DNA of 28,817 nt from an uncultured Hymenobacter sp. Its GTDB lineage: Bacteria; Bacteroidota; Bacteroidia; Cytophagales; Hymenobacteraceae. This document shows, piece by piece, positions 8,185 to 15,138 of this stretch. The notes below the pieces were generated by a model. It had not been told where the DNA came from and ran no database searches. It saw nothing but the letters and a program-made list of their open reading frames with translations. The stretch's first letter is position 1; each line of letters opens with the position of its first letter. Where the stretch lies: the NCBI GenBank assembly GCA_937871705.1, contig CALMOO010000069.1, positions 1 to 28,817 on the forward strand, written 5' to 3'. Both the position numbers and the translations under genes were made by a program.

Positions 8185-9165
8185 CTATTCAGCCTCGCTC
8201 GTGCCAACCAGCACGATTTTCCCGTGGACGTTGGGTGCGGATGGAGGTGGGGTAGCGGGGGGTCCGGCAGCCGGGTGGCGGCGGGCGCTATCGGTCCAGG
8301 CTTGCCCCGCCTGCGCCAGGGGGTACGTGCGGGCGACATCGGTTTGGAGCGTACCCGCATCCAACTGCTGCGCCACGCGGGCCAGGTCTTCGGCCGAGGG
8401 CTTCATCCCAAACATCACGCCGTGGACGCCGTGCCGGGCGGCTTCTTCGGGGGAGGGGGGCTGGCTGGTCGCTACCAGGTAGCCGCCGAACTTGAGCACC
8501 CCGAAGGAGCGCTGCTGCACGTCGCCGCCCACCAAGTCGAACACCACGTCCACGTCGCGCACCACCGTTTCAAAAGGCGTAGCGCGGTAGTCAAGGGCCT
8601 CATCGGCCCCCAACGAGCGCACAAAATCCAGGTCTTTGGCGGCGGCGGTGGCGATGACACGCGCCCCCAGCTGGTGGGCAAACTGCACCGCGTAGGCGCC
8701 CACGGCCCCCGCCCCGCCGTGAATGAGCACGGTTTGGCCGGCTTGCAGCTGCCCCGCCCGCATCAGCCCCTGCCAGGCGGTGAGCGCCGCGACGGGCACC
8801 GAGGCGGCTTCCTCGAAGGAGCGCGAGGCGGGCTTGAGGGCCACGGCATCGGCCTGGGCTACCAGGTACTCGGCGTAGGCCCCGCCGGCCGGGTTGGTAC
8901 CGTAAACGGCGGTGCCGGGCGGCAGCGTGGTTACCCCCGCGCCCGCGGCCTCCACCGTGCCAGCGAAGTCCATGCCCGGAATCCAGGGAAAGGCCAGGGG
9001 CATGAACTGCCGCATCGCGCCCGAGGCGAGCTTGGCATCCAGGGGATTAACGGCGGCGGCGCGCACGCGCACCAGCACCTGACCCGGCCCCGCCTGGGGG
9101 GTAGGGATTTCTTCGTGCATCAGGTTGTCGCCCGAGCCGTAACCGTGCAATTGGAGCGCTTTCAT
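8185..9165 (-). CDS. Zinc-independent NADP-dependent quinone oxidoreductase (MDR family)
   Basis: A medium-chain dehydrogenase/reductase of 326 residues. The N-terminal GroES-like domain runs to about residue 120 (PGQVLVRVRAAAVNPLDAKL, FPWIPGMDFAGTVEAAG), followed by a Rossmann domain with the nucleotide motif HGGAGAVGAYAVQFA at 149-163. The structural and catalytic zinc ligands of alcohol dehydrogenases are absent, as in quinone oxidoreductases, which reduce quinones or enones with NADPH. Near the C terminus a Pro/Ala-rich insert precedes the usual final strand GKIVLVG. It is 67 bp upstream of the DUF892 gene on the same strand. Expression could be controlled by the AraC regulator at the head of this cluster (inference). 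Confidence 0.9.
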   Translation of the reverse strand: MKALQLHGYGSGDNLMHEEIPTPQAGPGQVLVRVRAAAVNPLDAKLASGAMRQFMPLAFPWIPGMDFAGTVEAAGAGVTTLPPGTAVYGTNPAGGAYAEYLVAQADAVALKPASRSFEEAASVPVAALTAWQGLMRAGQLQAGQTVLIHGGAGAVGAYAVQFAHQLGARVIATAAAKDLDFVRSLGADEALDYRATPFETVVRDVDVVFDLVGGDVQQRSFGVLKFGGYLVATSQPPSPEEAARHGVHGVMFGMKPSAEDLARVAQQLDAGTLQTDVARTYPLAQAGQAWTDSARRHPAAGPPATPPPSAPNVHGKIVLVGTSEAE

Positions 9166-9213
9166 AAGGAAAATGGAAAAGTTAATGGGTCGGAAAAGGG
9201 CCGGCTGGGTTCC

Positions 9214-9666
9214 TTATCCCGCCTGCAGCTTGGGGGCGGGGGCGGCCGGGGTCCGCGGCCAGCTGAGCCAGGTGGCCACCAGCACCAACGCCGTCATGCC
9301 CAGGTCGATGTAGAGCTGGGGTGGAAACTGGTCCATACTTTGGCCTGGCCCGAGTAGCTCGGGGTCGGTCCAGGCCACGCCCGGAAAGAGGTTGGCGGCG
9401 GCCTGCGACCAGAACAAGGAGCCCCCGAAAAGGGCCGCCGCCAACACGTTCGTTGGCCGGTCGCCCGCCCGCCTCCAGGTGAAGAACAGCGAAGCCCCGG
9501 CCAGCAGGACCCCAACGGCCATCGTCTGCCCGTTGTGAAACTTAGCGTGTGGGGGCCAGCGCGGGTTATAGACGTGACTGGCGTTGAAGTCGGCCAGAAA
9601 GCCCCCCGTGCCCGTGATGAGCGCGTTCAGGGAAAACAGCCAGCGGCCGGTGGTGAGCTTGGTCAT
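9214..9666 (-). CDS. Small integral membrane protein, four predicted TM helices
   Basis: A hydrophobic protein of 150 residues from the ATG at 9666. An in-frame TTG at 9735 would add 23 hydrophobic residues and is less likely. Four hydrophobic segments are visible: around WLFSLNALITGTGG, MAVGVLLAGASLFF, LAAALFGGSLFWSQAAANLF and LGMTALVLVATWL. The loop between helices one and two contains HVYNPRWPPHAKFHN, a His/Trp/Asn-rich motif I have seen in small uncharacterised DUF-type membrane proteins. It would sit in the cytoplasmic membrane. Gene order (48 bp upstream of the quinone oxidoreductase) suggests joint expression. Function unknown. Confidence 0.7.
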   Translation of the reverse strand: MTKLTTGRWLFSLNALITGTGGFLADFNASHVYNPRWPPHAKFHNGQTMAVGVLLAGASLFFTWRRAGDRPTNVLAAALFGGSLFWSQAAANLFPGVAWTDPELLGPGQSMDQFPPQLYIDLGMTALVLVATWLSWPRTPAAPAPKLQAG

Positions 9667-9828
9667 GAGAGTAGTGAGTAAGGAAGGGAAAAACCAGCCC
9701 CCGGCTACCGCCAATGCCGGTAGCAACCGGCGCAATGGCGCTGAAGCCGGGGAGCGATGCGAAATGCTTTCACAAAATTACCGGCTCTTTCCCGACTAAA
9801 ATATCCAAAAAGACCCCAAAAAATAGTC

Positions 9829-10794
9829 CTATCCTTTATCCAGCTCGCGTTGCGGCAGCTGCGCCTGGTAGGCTTTGGGATTGAGGCCGTGGTGCCGGGC
9901 AAACAAGCGCGTGAAGTGACTCAAATTGGTAAAACCCAGCTGGAAGCCCACTTCCGACACGGAAAACCGCGCCAGGCCCCGTTTGGCCTCGGCCATGCGG
10001 GCGGCTTGGTAGTACTGGAAGAGGCTGGCCCCAAAAATCTGGCGAAACAGGGCGTTGAGCTTCCCCTCGTGCATCCCGGCCGACCGGGCCAGTTGGGATA
10101 GGGAAGGCGGCGTGGCGAGCGCGGCCAGCACCTGGTCGCGCACCTGGAACAGGGTTTCGACGTCGGCCGCACGCAGCGAGTAGCCCGGCGTGGCGGCCCG
10201 CTGGGCCAGCTCCCGGAACAAGTAGTACACCAGCTCCTGAACTTTGAACCGGTAAAAGAAGCTGTCCCACAGCTGTACGGGCCGGGGCGGGACCAGTTCG
10301 AGCAGCACCCGCAGCAAGTCGGGGGTTCCCAGCGTATCATACGCCACCGGGGTGCGGGCCGCCAGCAGCGTCCGCAGCCAGTCTGTGGCCGGCGTAAACC
10401 AGGTAGCCAACAGGCTTTTGTGAATGGCCAGGTTCACCGTAAACAGTTCTGTGTGGGCCGGTAAGCGCGTGGTGATGCCCACGTCGTCGGAGGTAAGCAA
10501 GACGGTGGCCAGGTGCCAGGCCGCGCCTTCCGCGGCCGGCTTGCGAAGCTGGAAACTCAGCAGCAGCACCTCGGTTTCGGCCTGGGCCGAGCCGGGCTGG
10601 AGCACCTGCTCTTGCAGGTAGCGCAGGTGCCGCAACGCAATGACCAGGCCCGGCCCGGCGGCCACCAGCGTTACCTGGCCCGTGCCGAGCGCGGGGGGTA
10701 GGGCGTAGGTAGTGCTGGCCCCCGGCACGCCGCTGGCCAGCAGCTCCGCCATGCGCTGAAAATCCGTCACTGCTTGTTCCGAAACGATGACCAT
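9829..10794 (-). CDS. AraC-family transcriptional regulator
   Basis: A 321-residue regulator. The C-terminal ~95 residues form a typical AraC double helix-turn-helix: SLSQLARSAGMHEGKLNALF for the first, then the linker FQYYQAARMAEAKRGLA and the second motif SVSEVGFQLGFTNLSHFTRL with the end HHGLNPKAYQ. The N-terminal ~220 residues, probably the effector-sensing part, do not show an obvious cupin signature. It is the first gene of the minus-strand series running down to the dehalogenase-like gene and is divergent from the VOC-EVE-MarR operon across about 460 bp. Control of the adjacent oxidoreductase cluster is the natural inference; the effector is unknown. Confidence 0.9.
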   Translation of the reverse strand: MVIVSEQAVTDFQRMAELLASGVPGASTTYALPPALGTGQVTLVAAGPGLVIALRHLRYLQEQVLQPGSAQAETEVLLLSFQLRKPAAEGAAWHLATVLLTSDDVGITTRLPAHTELFTVNLAIHKSLLATWFTPATDWLRTLLAARTPVAYDTLGTPDLLRVLLELVPPRPVQLWDSFFYRFKVQELVYYLFRELAQRAATPGYSLRAADVETLFQVRDQVLAALATPPSLSQLARSAGMHEGKLNALFRQIFGASLFQYYQAARMAEAKRGLARFSVSEVGFQLGFTNLSHFTRLFARHHGLNPKAYQAQLPQRELDKG

Positions 10795-11254
10795 AGCCGA
10801 GGGTGAGGGGTAGGGCGGGAATCACGGGGCAGACCCGTTCTCGGTGCAGTAAGTAATACGTTTCCCGTTACGAGCAGGGGCCAACCAGGCAACTATTCAG
10901 CATCAAAATAAATGGCTACGGACCAGCATTGCCTGGGCAGGGGGCACACCGGGTGGCCCACGGCAGCCAGCCCGGCCAGCCGCAGGCCACCCCGCCAGGA
11001 CTGCCTGCGGCCGGGGTGGGTAAGGTACGGGGCCAAACTGCTTCGCTACTCGCTTGCTAAGTTGGCCGAGTTCGCCCTGCTCAATAAATTTCACCAACGG
11101 CCCCCGTGAGGCCGATTCGCTTCTTTAAACTCCTGGTTTGACAACCCCGATTCAGGCTTAATCGGCAGTTTCTGGGTATCTCGCCGCCTGAAAAAGAACC
11201 AAACCGTAACATGACCAGTTAGTTGGTAGTCACGACTACTAAATCTCTTTCGTC
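10795..11254. other. Intergenic region between divergent AraC and VOC genes, with hairpins
   Basis: 460 bp without a credible gene; it should carry both divergent promoters. A GC-rich inverted repeat, GCCGCAGGC (10979-10987) with GCCTGCGGC (11003-11011), has perfect 9-bp arms. A smaller one, CCGATT with AATCGG, lies in the last 110 bp. I could not identify a confident Bacteroidota-type TAnnTTTG promoter. Confidence 0.45.
11226..11239. promoter_or_regulatory. Operator-like palindrome before the VOC-EVE-MarR operon
   Basis: GTAGTC-AC-GACTAC is a perfect 6+2+6 palindrome ending 15 bases before the ATG of the VOC gene, flanked by partly symmetric A/T-rich bases. Size and position suit a dimeric winged-helix repressor; the MarR protein encoded as the third gene of the same operon is the obvious candidate (inference). 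Confidence 0.35.
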
Positions 11255-11626
11255 ATGCCCAAACCCACCCAACTCAGCTTTGCTTCCCTGCAAGTACGCG
11301 ACTTGAAAGCCTCACGCCAATTTTATACCGACGTACTGGGCTTTCAGCCCGCGGCGCAGTCGCCGCCCGATGCCTGCGTATTTGAAACGCAAAGCGGGGC
11401 TTCATTCGCCATCCGTAAACCGCTGGTAGATTTGGGGGCCACCAACCAATTGGGGTGGGGCATAAGCCTCTGGTTTGGGGTAACTGACCTGACAGCTCTT
11501 TTGCATCGCCTGGAAGGAAAAGTCAAGTTGGTACGGGGCATCGAGGCCAGCCCCTTCGGCAACACGGCCATTATTGCCGACCCGGACGGCTACTGGCTAA
11601 CTTTACAAGAGCTGCCCCACGCATGA
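11255..11626 (+). CDS. VOC/glyoxalase-bleomycin resistance family protein
   Basis: A 123-residue single-module vicinal-oxygen-chelate protein: LSFASLQVRDLKASRQFYTD at the start, the first-strand/helix signature of the family, FAIRKPLV in the middle, and a closing FGNTAIIADPDGYWLTLQEL with the usual DPDG turn. Members bind a metal and catalyse lyase, dioxygenase or isomerase reactions, or sequester drugs. The canonical metal ligands are not all identifiable, so catalysis is uncertain. It is the first of four plus-strand genes and overlaps the EVE gene by ATGA (11623-11626), implying translational coupling. Confidence 0.85.
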   Translation: MPKPTQLSFASLQVRDLKASRQFYTDVLGFQPAAQSPPDACVFETQSGASFAIRKPLVDLGATNQLGWGISLWFGVTDLTALLHRLEGKVKLVRGIEASPFGNTAIIADPDGYWLTLQELPHA

Positions 11627-12057
11627 GCGAGCCCCACTACTGGGTGGTGGTAGCCAGCCGCGACCACGCCCAAAACGCCGTGGCGCAGGGCATTGCGCAG
11701 GCCAACCACGGCAAGCCCGGTCCCCTGCGCCGGATGCAGCCCGGTGACGGCCTCGTTGTGTACGCCCCTAAGCTAACATTCGGTCAAGCCGCGCCCTGCC
11801 AATGCTTTGTGGCCCTGGGCGAAGTGAGCGACGGGCCGATATTTCAGGCCGACGTTTCCCCCGATTTCCAGCCCTTTCGGCGCAAGGTGCAGTACCAGTC
11901 TGTCACTGACGCGCCCATTCAGCTGCTGCTGGCGCAGCTGTCCTTTATCAAGAATAAGGAGAAGTGGGGCTACAGCTTCCGGGTCGGCTGCTTCGAGATA
12001 CCGGCCGCCGACTTCGCGCTGATTCGGGCGCCGCTGACCGCTGACCGCCATGCGTAA
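11623..12057 (+). CDS. EVE-domain protein (PUA-like fold, UPF0310 type)
   Basis: A 144-residue protein that is one EVE domain: YWVVVASRDHAQNAVAQGIA followed by QANHGKPGPLRRMQPGDGLV, VVYAPK, FVALGEVSD, FRRKVQY and IKNKEKWGYSFRVG, the order seen in stand-alone UPF0310 proteins. EVE domains belong to the PUA-like superfamily and are proposed to recognise modified bases in DNA or RNA. Its start overlaps the stop of the VOC gene, and its end overlaps the MarR gene by eight bases, so all three are probably one operon. Despite the family's frequent presence near restriction systems, nothing here links it to the island at 15-28 kb. Confidence 0.85.
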   Translation: MSEPHYWVVVASRDHAQNAVAQGIAQANHGKPGPLRRMQPGDGLVVYAPKLTFGQAAPCQCFVALGEVSDGPIFQADVSPDFQPFRRKVQYQSVTDAPIQLLLAQLSFIKNKEKWGYSFRVGCFEIPAADFALIRAPLTADRHA

Positions 12058-12523
12058 GCCCCCGATTTTCGCCTATCAGCAGCCCGAAGAAAACAACGGC
12101 TACCTGCTCTGGCAGGTGAGTATGCGCTGGCAGCTACAGATGAATCGGCAGTTGCGCCTGGTAGGGCTCACGCTGACCCAATTTTCGTTGCTGGCGGGGC
12201 TGTACTGGCTCGACCGGCAGGGCGAAACCGTCACGCAGCAGCGGCTGGCCGACTACGCCCACACGGACAAAATGATGACCTCGAAAGTGTTGCAAACCCT
12301 GGCCAAAAAAGGCCTGGTGGCGCGGCTCGGCAACCCGCAGGACGGCCGCGCGAAGCATTTGCGCCTCACCCCGGCCGGAGAGCGGTTGCTCCGCCAGGCC
12401 AACGCCCTGGTTGAGCAGGTAGATGCTGCCTTTTTTGCCGCCCTCGGTTCCGAAGCACTTATTTTCAACCAGTTGATGCACCAACTGTTTACCGGGCCTC
12501 TACCGCCGGACCGCGAAGCATAG
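12050..12523 (+). CDS. MarR-family transcriptional regulator
   Basis: A 157-residue winged-helix protein. Helix one (LLWQVSMRWQLQMNRQL) supports dimerisation; the DNA-binding part runs from TLTQFSLLAGLYWL through VTQQRLADYAHTDKMMTSKV (recognition helix) to the wing LVARLGNPQDGRAKHLRLT, which carries the conserved DxR of the family; the C-terminal helix starts PAGERLLRQA. MarR proteins usually repress their own operon and respond to small phenolic or oxidant ligands. It overlaps the EVE gene, and the palindrome at 11226-11239 is a plausible operator. Confidence 0.9.
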   Translation: MRKPPIFAYQQPEENNGYLLWQVSMRWQLQMNRQLRLVGLTLTQFSLLAGLYWLDRQGETVTQQRLADYAHTDKMMTSKVLQTLAKKGLVARLGNPQDGRAKHLRLTPAGERLLRQANALVEQVDAAFFAALGSEALIFNQLMHQLFTGPLPPDREA

Positions 12524-12552
12524 CCTTATTTTTCACCCTAGCCCCGTATACT

Positions 12553-12891
12553 ATGACAACCATCGACAGCGCCAACAAGTACTGCACGTTGATTAACGTG
12601 TTCACGGTGGCGCCGGAAAAAAGCCAGGAGCTATTCGACCTGCTTTGGGAGGCCACCGAAACGGTCATGAGCAAGCTGCCCGGCTGCATTTCCGCCAACT
12701 TGCACCTCAGTGACGACCGCAAAACGGTGACCAACTACGCGCAGTGGGCCACGTTGGCCGATTATCAAAACGCACTGAAAAACGAAGAAGCGCTAACGCA
12801 CATGAAGCGGGCCGCCGCGCTGGCCAGCAGCTTTACCCCCACGACCTATACGGAAATCTGGACACATTCCACCGGGGAGCAGTTTACGTAG
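12553..12891 (+). CDS. Antibiotic-biosynthesis-monooxygenase (ABM) fold protein
   Basis: A 112-residue dimeric alpha+beta-barrel (ABM) type protein: CTLINVFTVAPEKSQELFDLL, VMSKLPGCISANLHLSDDRK and NYAQWATLADYQNALKN are the three typical blocks. Family members include cofactor-free monooxygenases acting on quinols and haem-degrading enzymes; the specific substrate cannot be told. It starts 29 bp after the MarR stop and is probably the fourth gene of the operon. The MarR-ABM combination is often a quinone or oxidant response (inference). Confidence 0.85.
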   Translation: MTTIDSANKYCTLINVFTVAPEKSQELFDLLWEATETVMSKLPGCISANLHLSDDRKTVTNYAQWATLADYQNALKNEEALTHMKRAAALASSFTPTTYTEIWTHSTGEQFT

Positions 12892-12933
12892 GGAGATTAG
12901 TATATTAGAATGCCTTCGTTGCAGGCAAAGGAC

Positions 12934-13851
12934 CTAGCCCCTGGCCCGCAGCTTATCCCAGATGACCAGGCCCACGGCCCCGACTATCAGGGCAGCGCTG
13001 CTTAGCAGGCGCGGACTTAACTGCTCCCCCAGCACGGCCCAACCCAGCACCATCGCCACCAGGGGGTTCACAAAGGCATACGTGCTGGCCAGCGCCGGAT
13101 TCACCACTTGTAGCAGCCACCCATACGCCGTGAAAGCCAGCAGCGAACCAAAAACAACCAGGTAGGCAAAAGCCAGCCCCGAGGCGGGCGTTATGCTGGC
13201 CAGCCGAAAGCCACTCAATTCGCCCCGTACCCCGCTGCTCAGCAGCAGCAGGGTGCCCCCGCAGAGCATTTGCATCCCGCTCGCCAGCCAGGGCGAGGCC
13301 GCCGCCCGATGGCGACTCGTATAGAGTGCGCCGAGGGCTGACCCCAAGGCCGCCAGCAGCACGCAGCCAATGCCGAGGGCCGGGTGGCCGGGCTGAACCA
13401 CGCGGCTGGCCGCGGGTATCCGCGTCACCAGGAAAATTCCGCCTACCCCCAGGGCCAGCCCGCAGGCCACCCGCGCCGTGGGGCGGGGCGTGAGGCCGCC
13501 GAACCACCCGAGCACCACAACCAGTAGCGGGATGACCGCCAGCAGCAGCGCCGTCAAGCCCGAGGGCAGGTATTGTTGCCCCAGCGTGACGCCTCCGTTG
13601 CCCACGGCCAGGATGCCGGCCCCACTGAGCAAGGCCACCCCCCAGCCCCGCCGCGTGGGCCGCGCGGCACCGCGCCAGTACGCAAACGTGTACAATATCC
13701 CCCCCGCCACTAAGTAGCGCGCACCCGCCATTAATAAGGGGGATAGGCTTTGCAGGGCAAAATGAATCCCCAGGTACGTGGACCCCCACAGGAAATAAAT
13801 GGCGGCAAAAGCCAGCAGCAAGCTCAGCGTAGCCGGGGGCTGGCGGCCCAT
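12934..13851 (-). CDS. EamA/DMT-superfamily exporter
   Basis: A 305-residue integral membrane protein with ten hydrophobic segments in two EamA repeats. The first repeat starts with LLLAFAAIYFLWGSTYLGI, the usual signature (WGSTY) of this superfamily, and contains LPSGLTALLLAVIPLLVVVL; the second ends with ASTYAFVNPLVAMVLGWAVL followed by the last helix. Proteins of this kind export amino acids or other small metabolites. The gene is convergent with the MarR-ABM operon, leaving 42 bp. The region before its start contains a run of ten C on the coding strand. Confidence 0.9.
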   Translation of the reverse strand: MGRQPPATLSLLLAFAAIYFLWGSTYLGIHFALQSLSPLLMAGARYLVAGGILYTFAYWRGAARPTRRGWGVALLSGAGILAVGNGGVTLGQQYLPSGLTALLLAVIPLLVVVLGWFGGLTPRPTARVACGLALGVGGIFLVTRIPAASRVVQPGHPALGIGCVLLAALGSALGALYTSRHRAAASPWLASGMQMLCGGTLLLLSSGVRGELSGFRLASITPASGLAFAYLVVFGSLLAFTAYGWLLQVVNPALASTYAFVNPLVAMVLGWAVLGEQLSPRLLSSAALIVGAVGLVIWDKLRARG

Positions 13852-13917
13852 GCCCGCCGCCTCGCCGGTAGCGGCGGAATTGACCGGGTATTTTGAAACT
13901 GAAATTTAACCAAAAAC

Positions 13918-13927
13918 GGGGGGGGGG
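13918..13927. repeat. Ten-G homopolymer upstream of the DMT exporter
   Basis: Ten consecutive G on the plus strand (C on the coding strand), 67-76 bases before the exporter start. Tracts of this length slip during replication and can alter promoter spacing, and they are also prone to sequencing error. Confidence 0.7.
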
Positions 13928-14242
13928 ATTATTCCAAAATAAGTCGGGCGACTGAAAAAGCCCCACTTGGTGGTAGCGCCCGCGCTGGCTCGTTAAGGAA
14001 GCGGCGGGTCAAAACTACTGGTTTACGGGCCCAGTAACTCGGGCCAGTTTATTAATTGCCCCTAATCCGGTTTTCCTGGATAACCTACTCCTGCAGTTCA
14101 AAACCTCCCGCGCGTGGTTTGGGCCACCGCCAATGGGTAGGGGGCGGCCAACCCGGCCAGCAGCTGGCGCTAGGTGAGCGCGGTCACCGCTACTCTGGCT
14201 TTGAACCCGGCCGTGTAGCGTCAGCGGGTGTGCTTGGGGCAT

Positions 14243-14265
14243 AAGCGAGCTAAGCTAGCTCGCTT
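14243..14265. repeat. Perfect 10-bp stem-loop
   Basis: AAGCGAGCTA (14243-14252) and TAGCTCGCTT (14256-14265) form a perfect stem with a 3-base loop. It lies past the end of the SDR fragment on that gene's strand and could terminate its transcript, but no T run follows on either side. It could also be a mobile-element end. Confidence 0.5.
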
Positions 14266-14409
14266 GTGCTGTCCGGTGTGAGAGGTCTACGCAGCCCATT
14301 ACCACCGCCGTATTTCACGCCACCGGCCCGCGCCGGCGGTGCCTGCCGCTCACGCCCGGCAAGGGGCTGGCGGGGCTAGCGCAGGGCGGCCGGAAGCAGC
14401 CGGCGACCG

Positions 14410-14908
14410 TTAAGCCAGAAAGGTGGTGTCGGTTAGCTGCTCGCTTAGCTCCCACAGGCGCTGGGCGTTGGCCGCGGTGGCATAAGCACTCTTGACGGGC
14501 TCCGGCCGCTTCTTCACGAAGTAACCGCCGCTGGTGGTGGCCACGCTCGGGTCGGTGGCCAGGAAGATGCTGGTTTTGGCCCCTTTTTCGGGCAACAGCA
14601 TCAGCGGCCGCCACAGCTGCAAAAACCACTTGAACGGGCCCTGCGCCTGCGCCCCGAAATTGCTGGCAATCAGGCCGGGGTGCAGCACGTTGGTGATGCC
14701 GTGCGCGCGCAGCCGCCGGGCCAGCTCCTGTGTGAATAGAATGTTCCAGAGCTTGGTGGTGCCGTAGGCCAGCAGGGCGTTGTAGCTGCGTTCCGCCTGG
14801 AGGTCGTCGAGATTAAGGGAGGAGGTAACAAAGGCGGCCGTCGAGGACACGTTCACGATGCGGGCCGCCGGGCTTTGGCGCAGTAGGTCGAAGAGTAGGT
14901 TCGTGAGC
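14410..14908 (-). pseudogene. 5'-truncated short-chain dehydrogenase (retinol dehydrogenase-like)
   Basis: From AFLLTNLLFDLL onward this is a good short-chain dehydrogenase of the retinol-dehydrogenase/WWOX-like kind: ARIVNVSSTAAFV (catalytic Ser region), YNALLAYGTTKLWNILF with the YxxxK active site, GITNVLHPGLIASNFG (PG motif), and the C-terminal substrate loop with SGGYFVKKR. The N-terminal ~90 residues, including the nucleotide-binding TGxxxGIG, are missing. The open frame extends upstream to 15042, but those ~45 residues are Lys/Gln/Asn-rich and unrelated. Without its dinucleotide site it should be inactive. A rearrangement joined foreign DNA near 14910-14920. The relic at 5474-5655 is not its lost front half: that fragment has a different SDR subtype. 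Confidence 0.75.
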
Positions 14909-14918
14909 AGGAAGGCCC

Positions 14919-15023
14919 TTATTGGATGCTTTTGCTGAGGGCGATTCCAGTGCGTAGAGGCACTTTTTTCAGGTGTTTCTCGCTGACCTTTATTGGAGTA
15001 GGTTTTTTTGTTGCAATTTCCAT
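14919..15023 (-). other. Possible 34-residue open frame at the rearrangement junction
   Basis: An ATG at 15023 opens a Lys/Thr-rich 34-residue frame (MEIATKKPTPIKVSEKHLKK at its start) that stops at 14919, exactly where the short-chain dehydrogenase similarity begins in another frame. Its composition looks like real coding sequence, so it may be the first part of a different gene cut at the junction. No family recognised. Confidence 0.3.
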
Positions 15024-15102
15024 CCTGCAGTGCAGTTAGCAATTACTGAAGCTACCTCTGCTTAGCTGTTTCACAGAATAAAGGACCCTAAGTAGGCTAA
15101 AG

Positions 15103-15116
15103 TGAAAGTGCTTTGT
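15103..15116. repeat. 14-bp copy of the AbiE operator half-site
   Basis: TGAAAGTGCTTTGT here is identical to 27713-27726, inside one arm of the long inverted repeat in front of the DUF6088-AbiEii operon, and its complement occurs in the other arm. It lies just beyond the 3' end of the patatin gene. Confidence 0.6.
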
Positions 15117-15138
15117 TTGCAGCTTAGCTTAAGCTATT

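Larger units (their letters stand above)
13852..14409. other. Non-coding stretch with homopolymer and strong hairpin
   Basis: About 560 bp between the DMT exporter start and the end of the SDR fragment. Small open frames here show no recognisable protein. Two features stand out: the G10 run at 13918-13927 and the perfect stem-loop at 14243-14265, both listed separately. Confidence 0.5.

Noticed and set aside
8173..9357. 394-residue plus-strand frame opposite the quinone oxidoreductase
   Set aside because: Composition typical of an antisense shadow; the minus-strand gene has full family motifs.
12953..13966. 337-residue minus-strand frame overlapping the DMT exporter in another phase
   Set aside because: Gly/Ala/Arg-rich, no hydrophobic helices; the exporter frame has ten and the WGSTY signature.
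5474..14908. The two SDR fragments as halves of one split gene
   Set aside because: They overlap in no way that rebuilds one enzyme: the first is a classical TGASSGIG type, the second a retinol-dehydrogenase-like C-terminal part.
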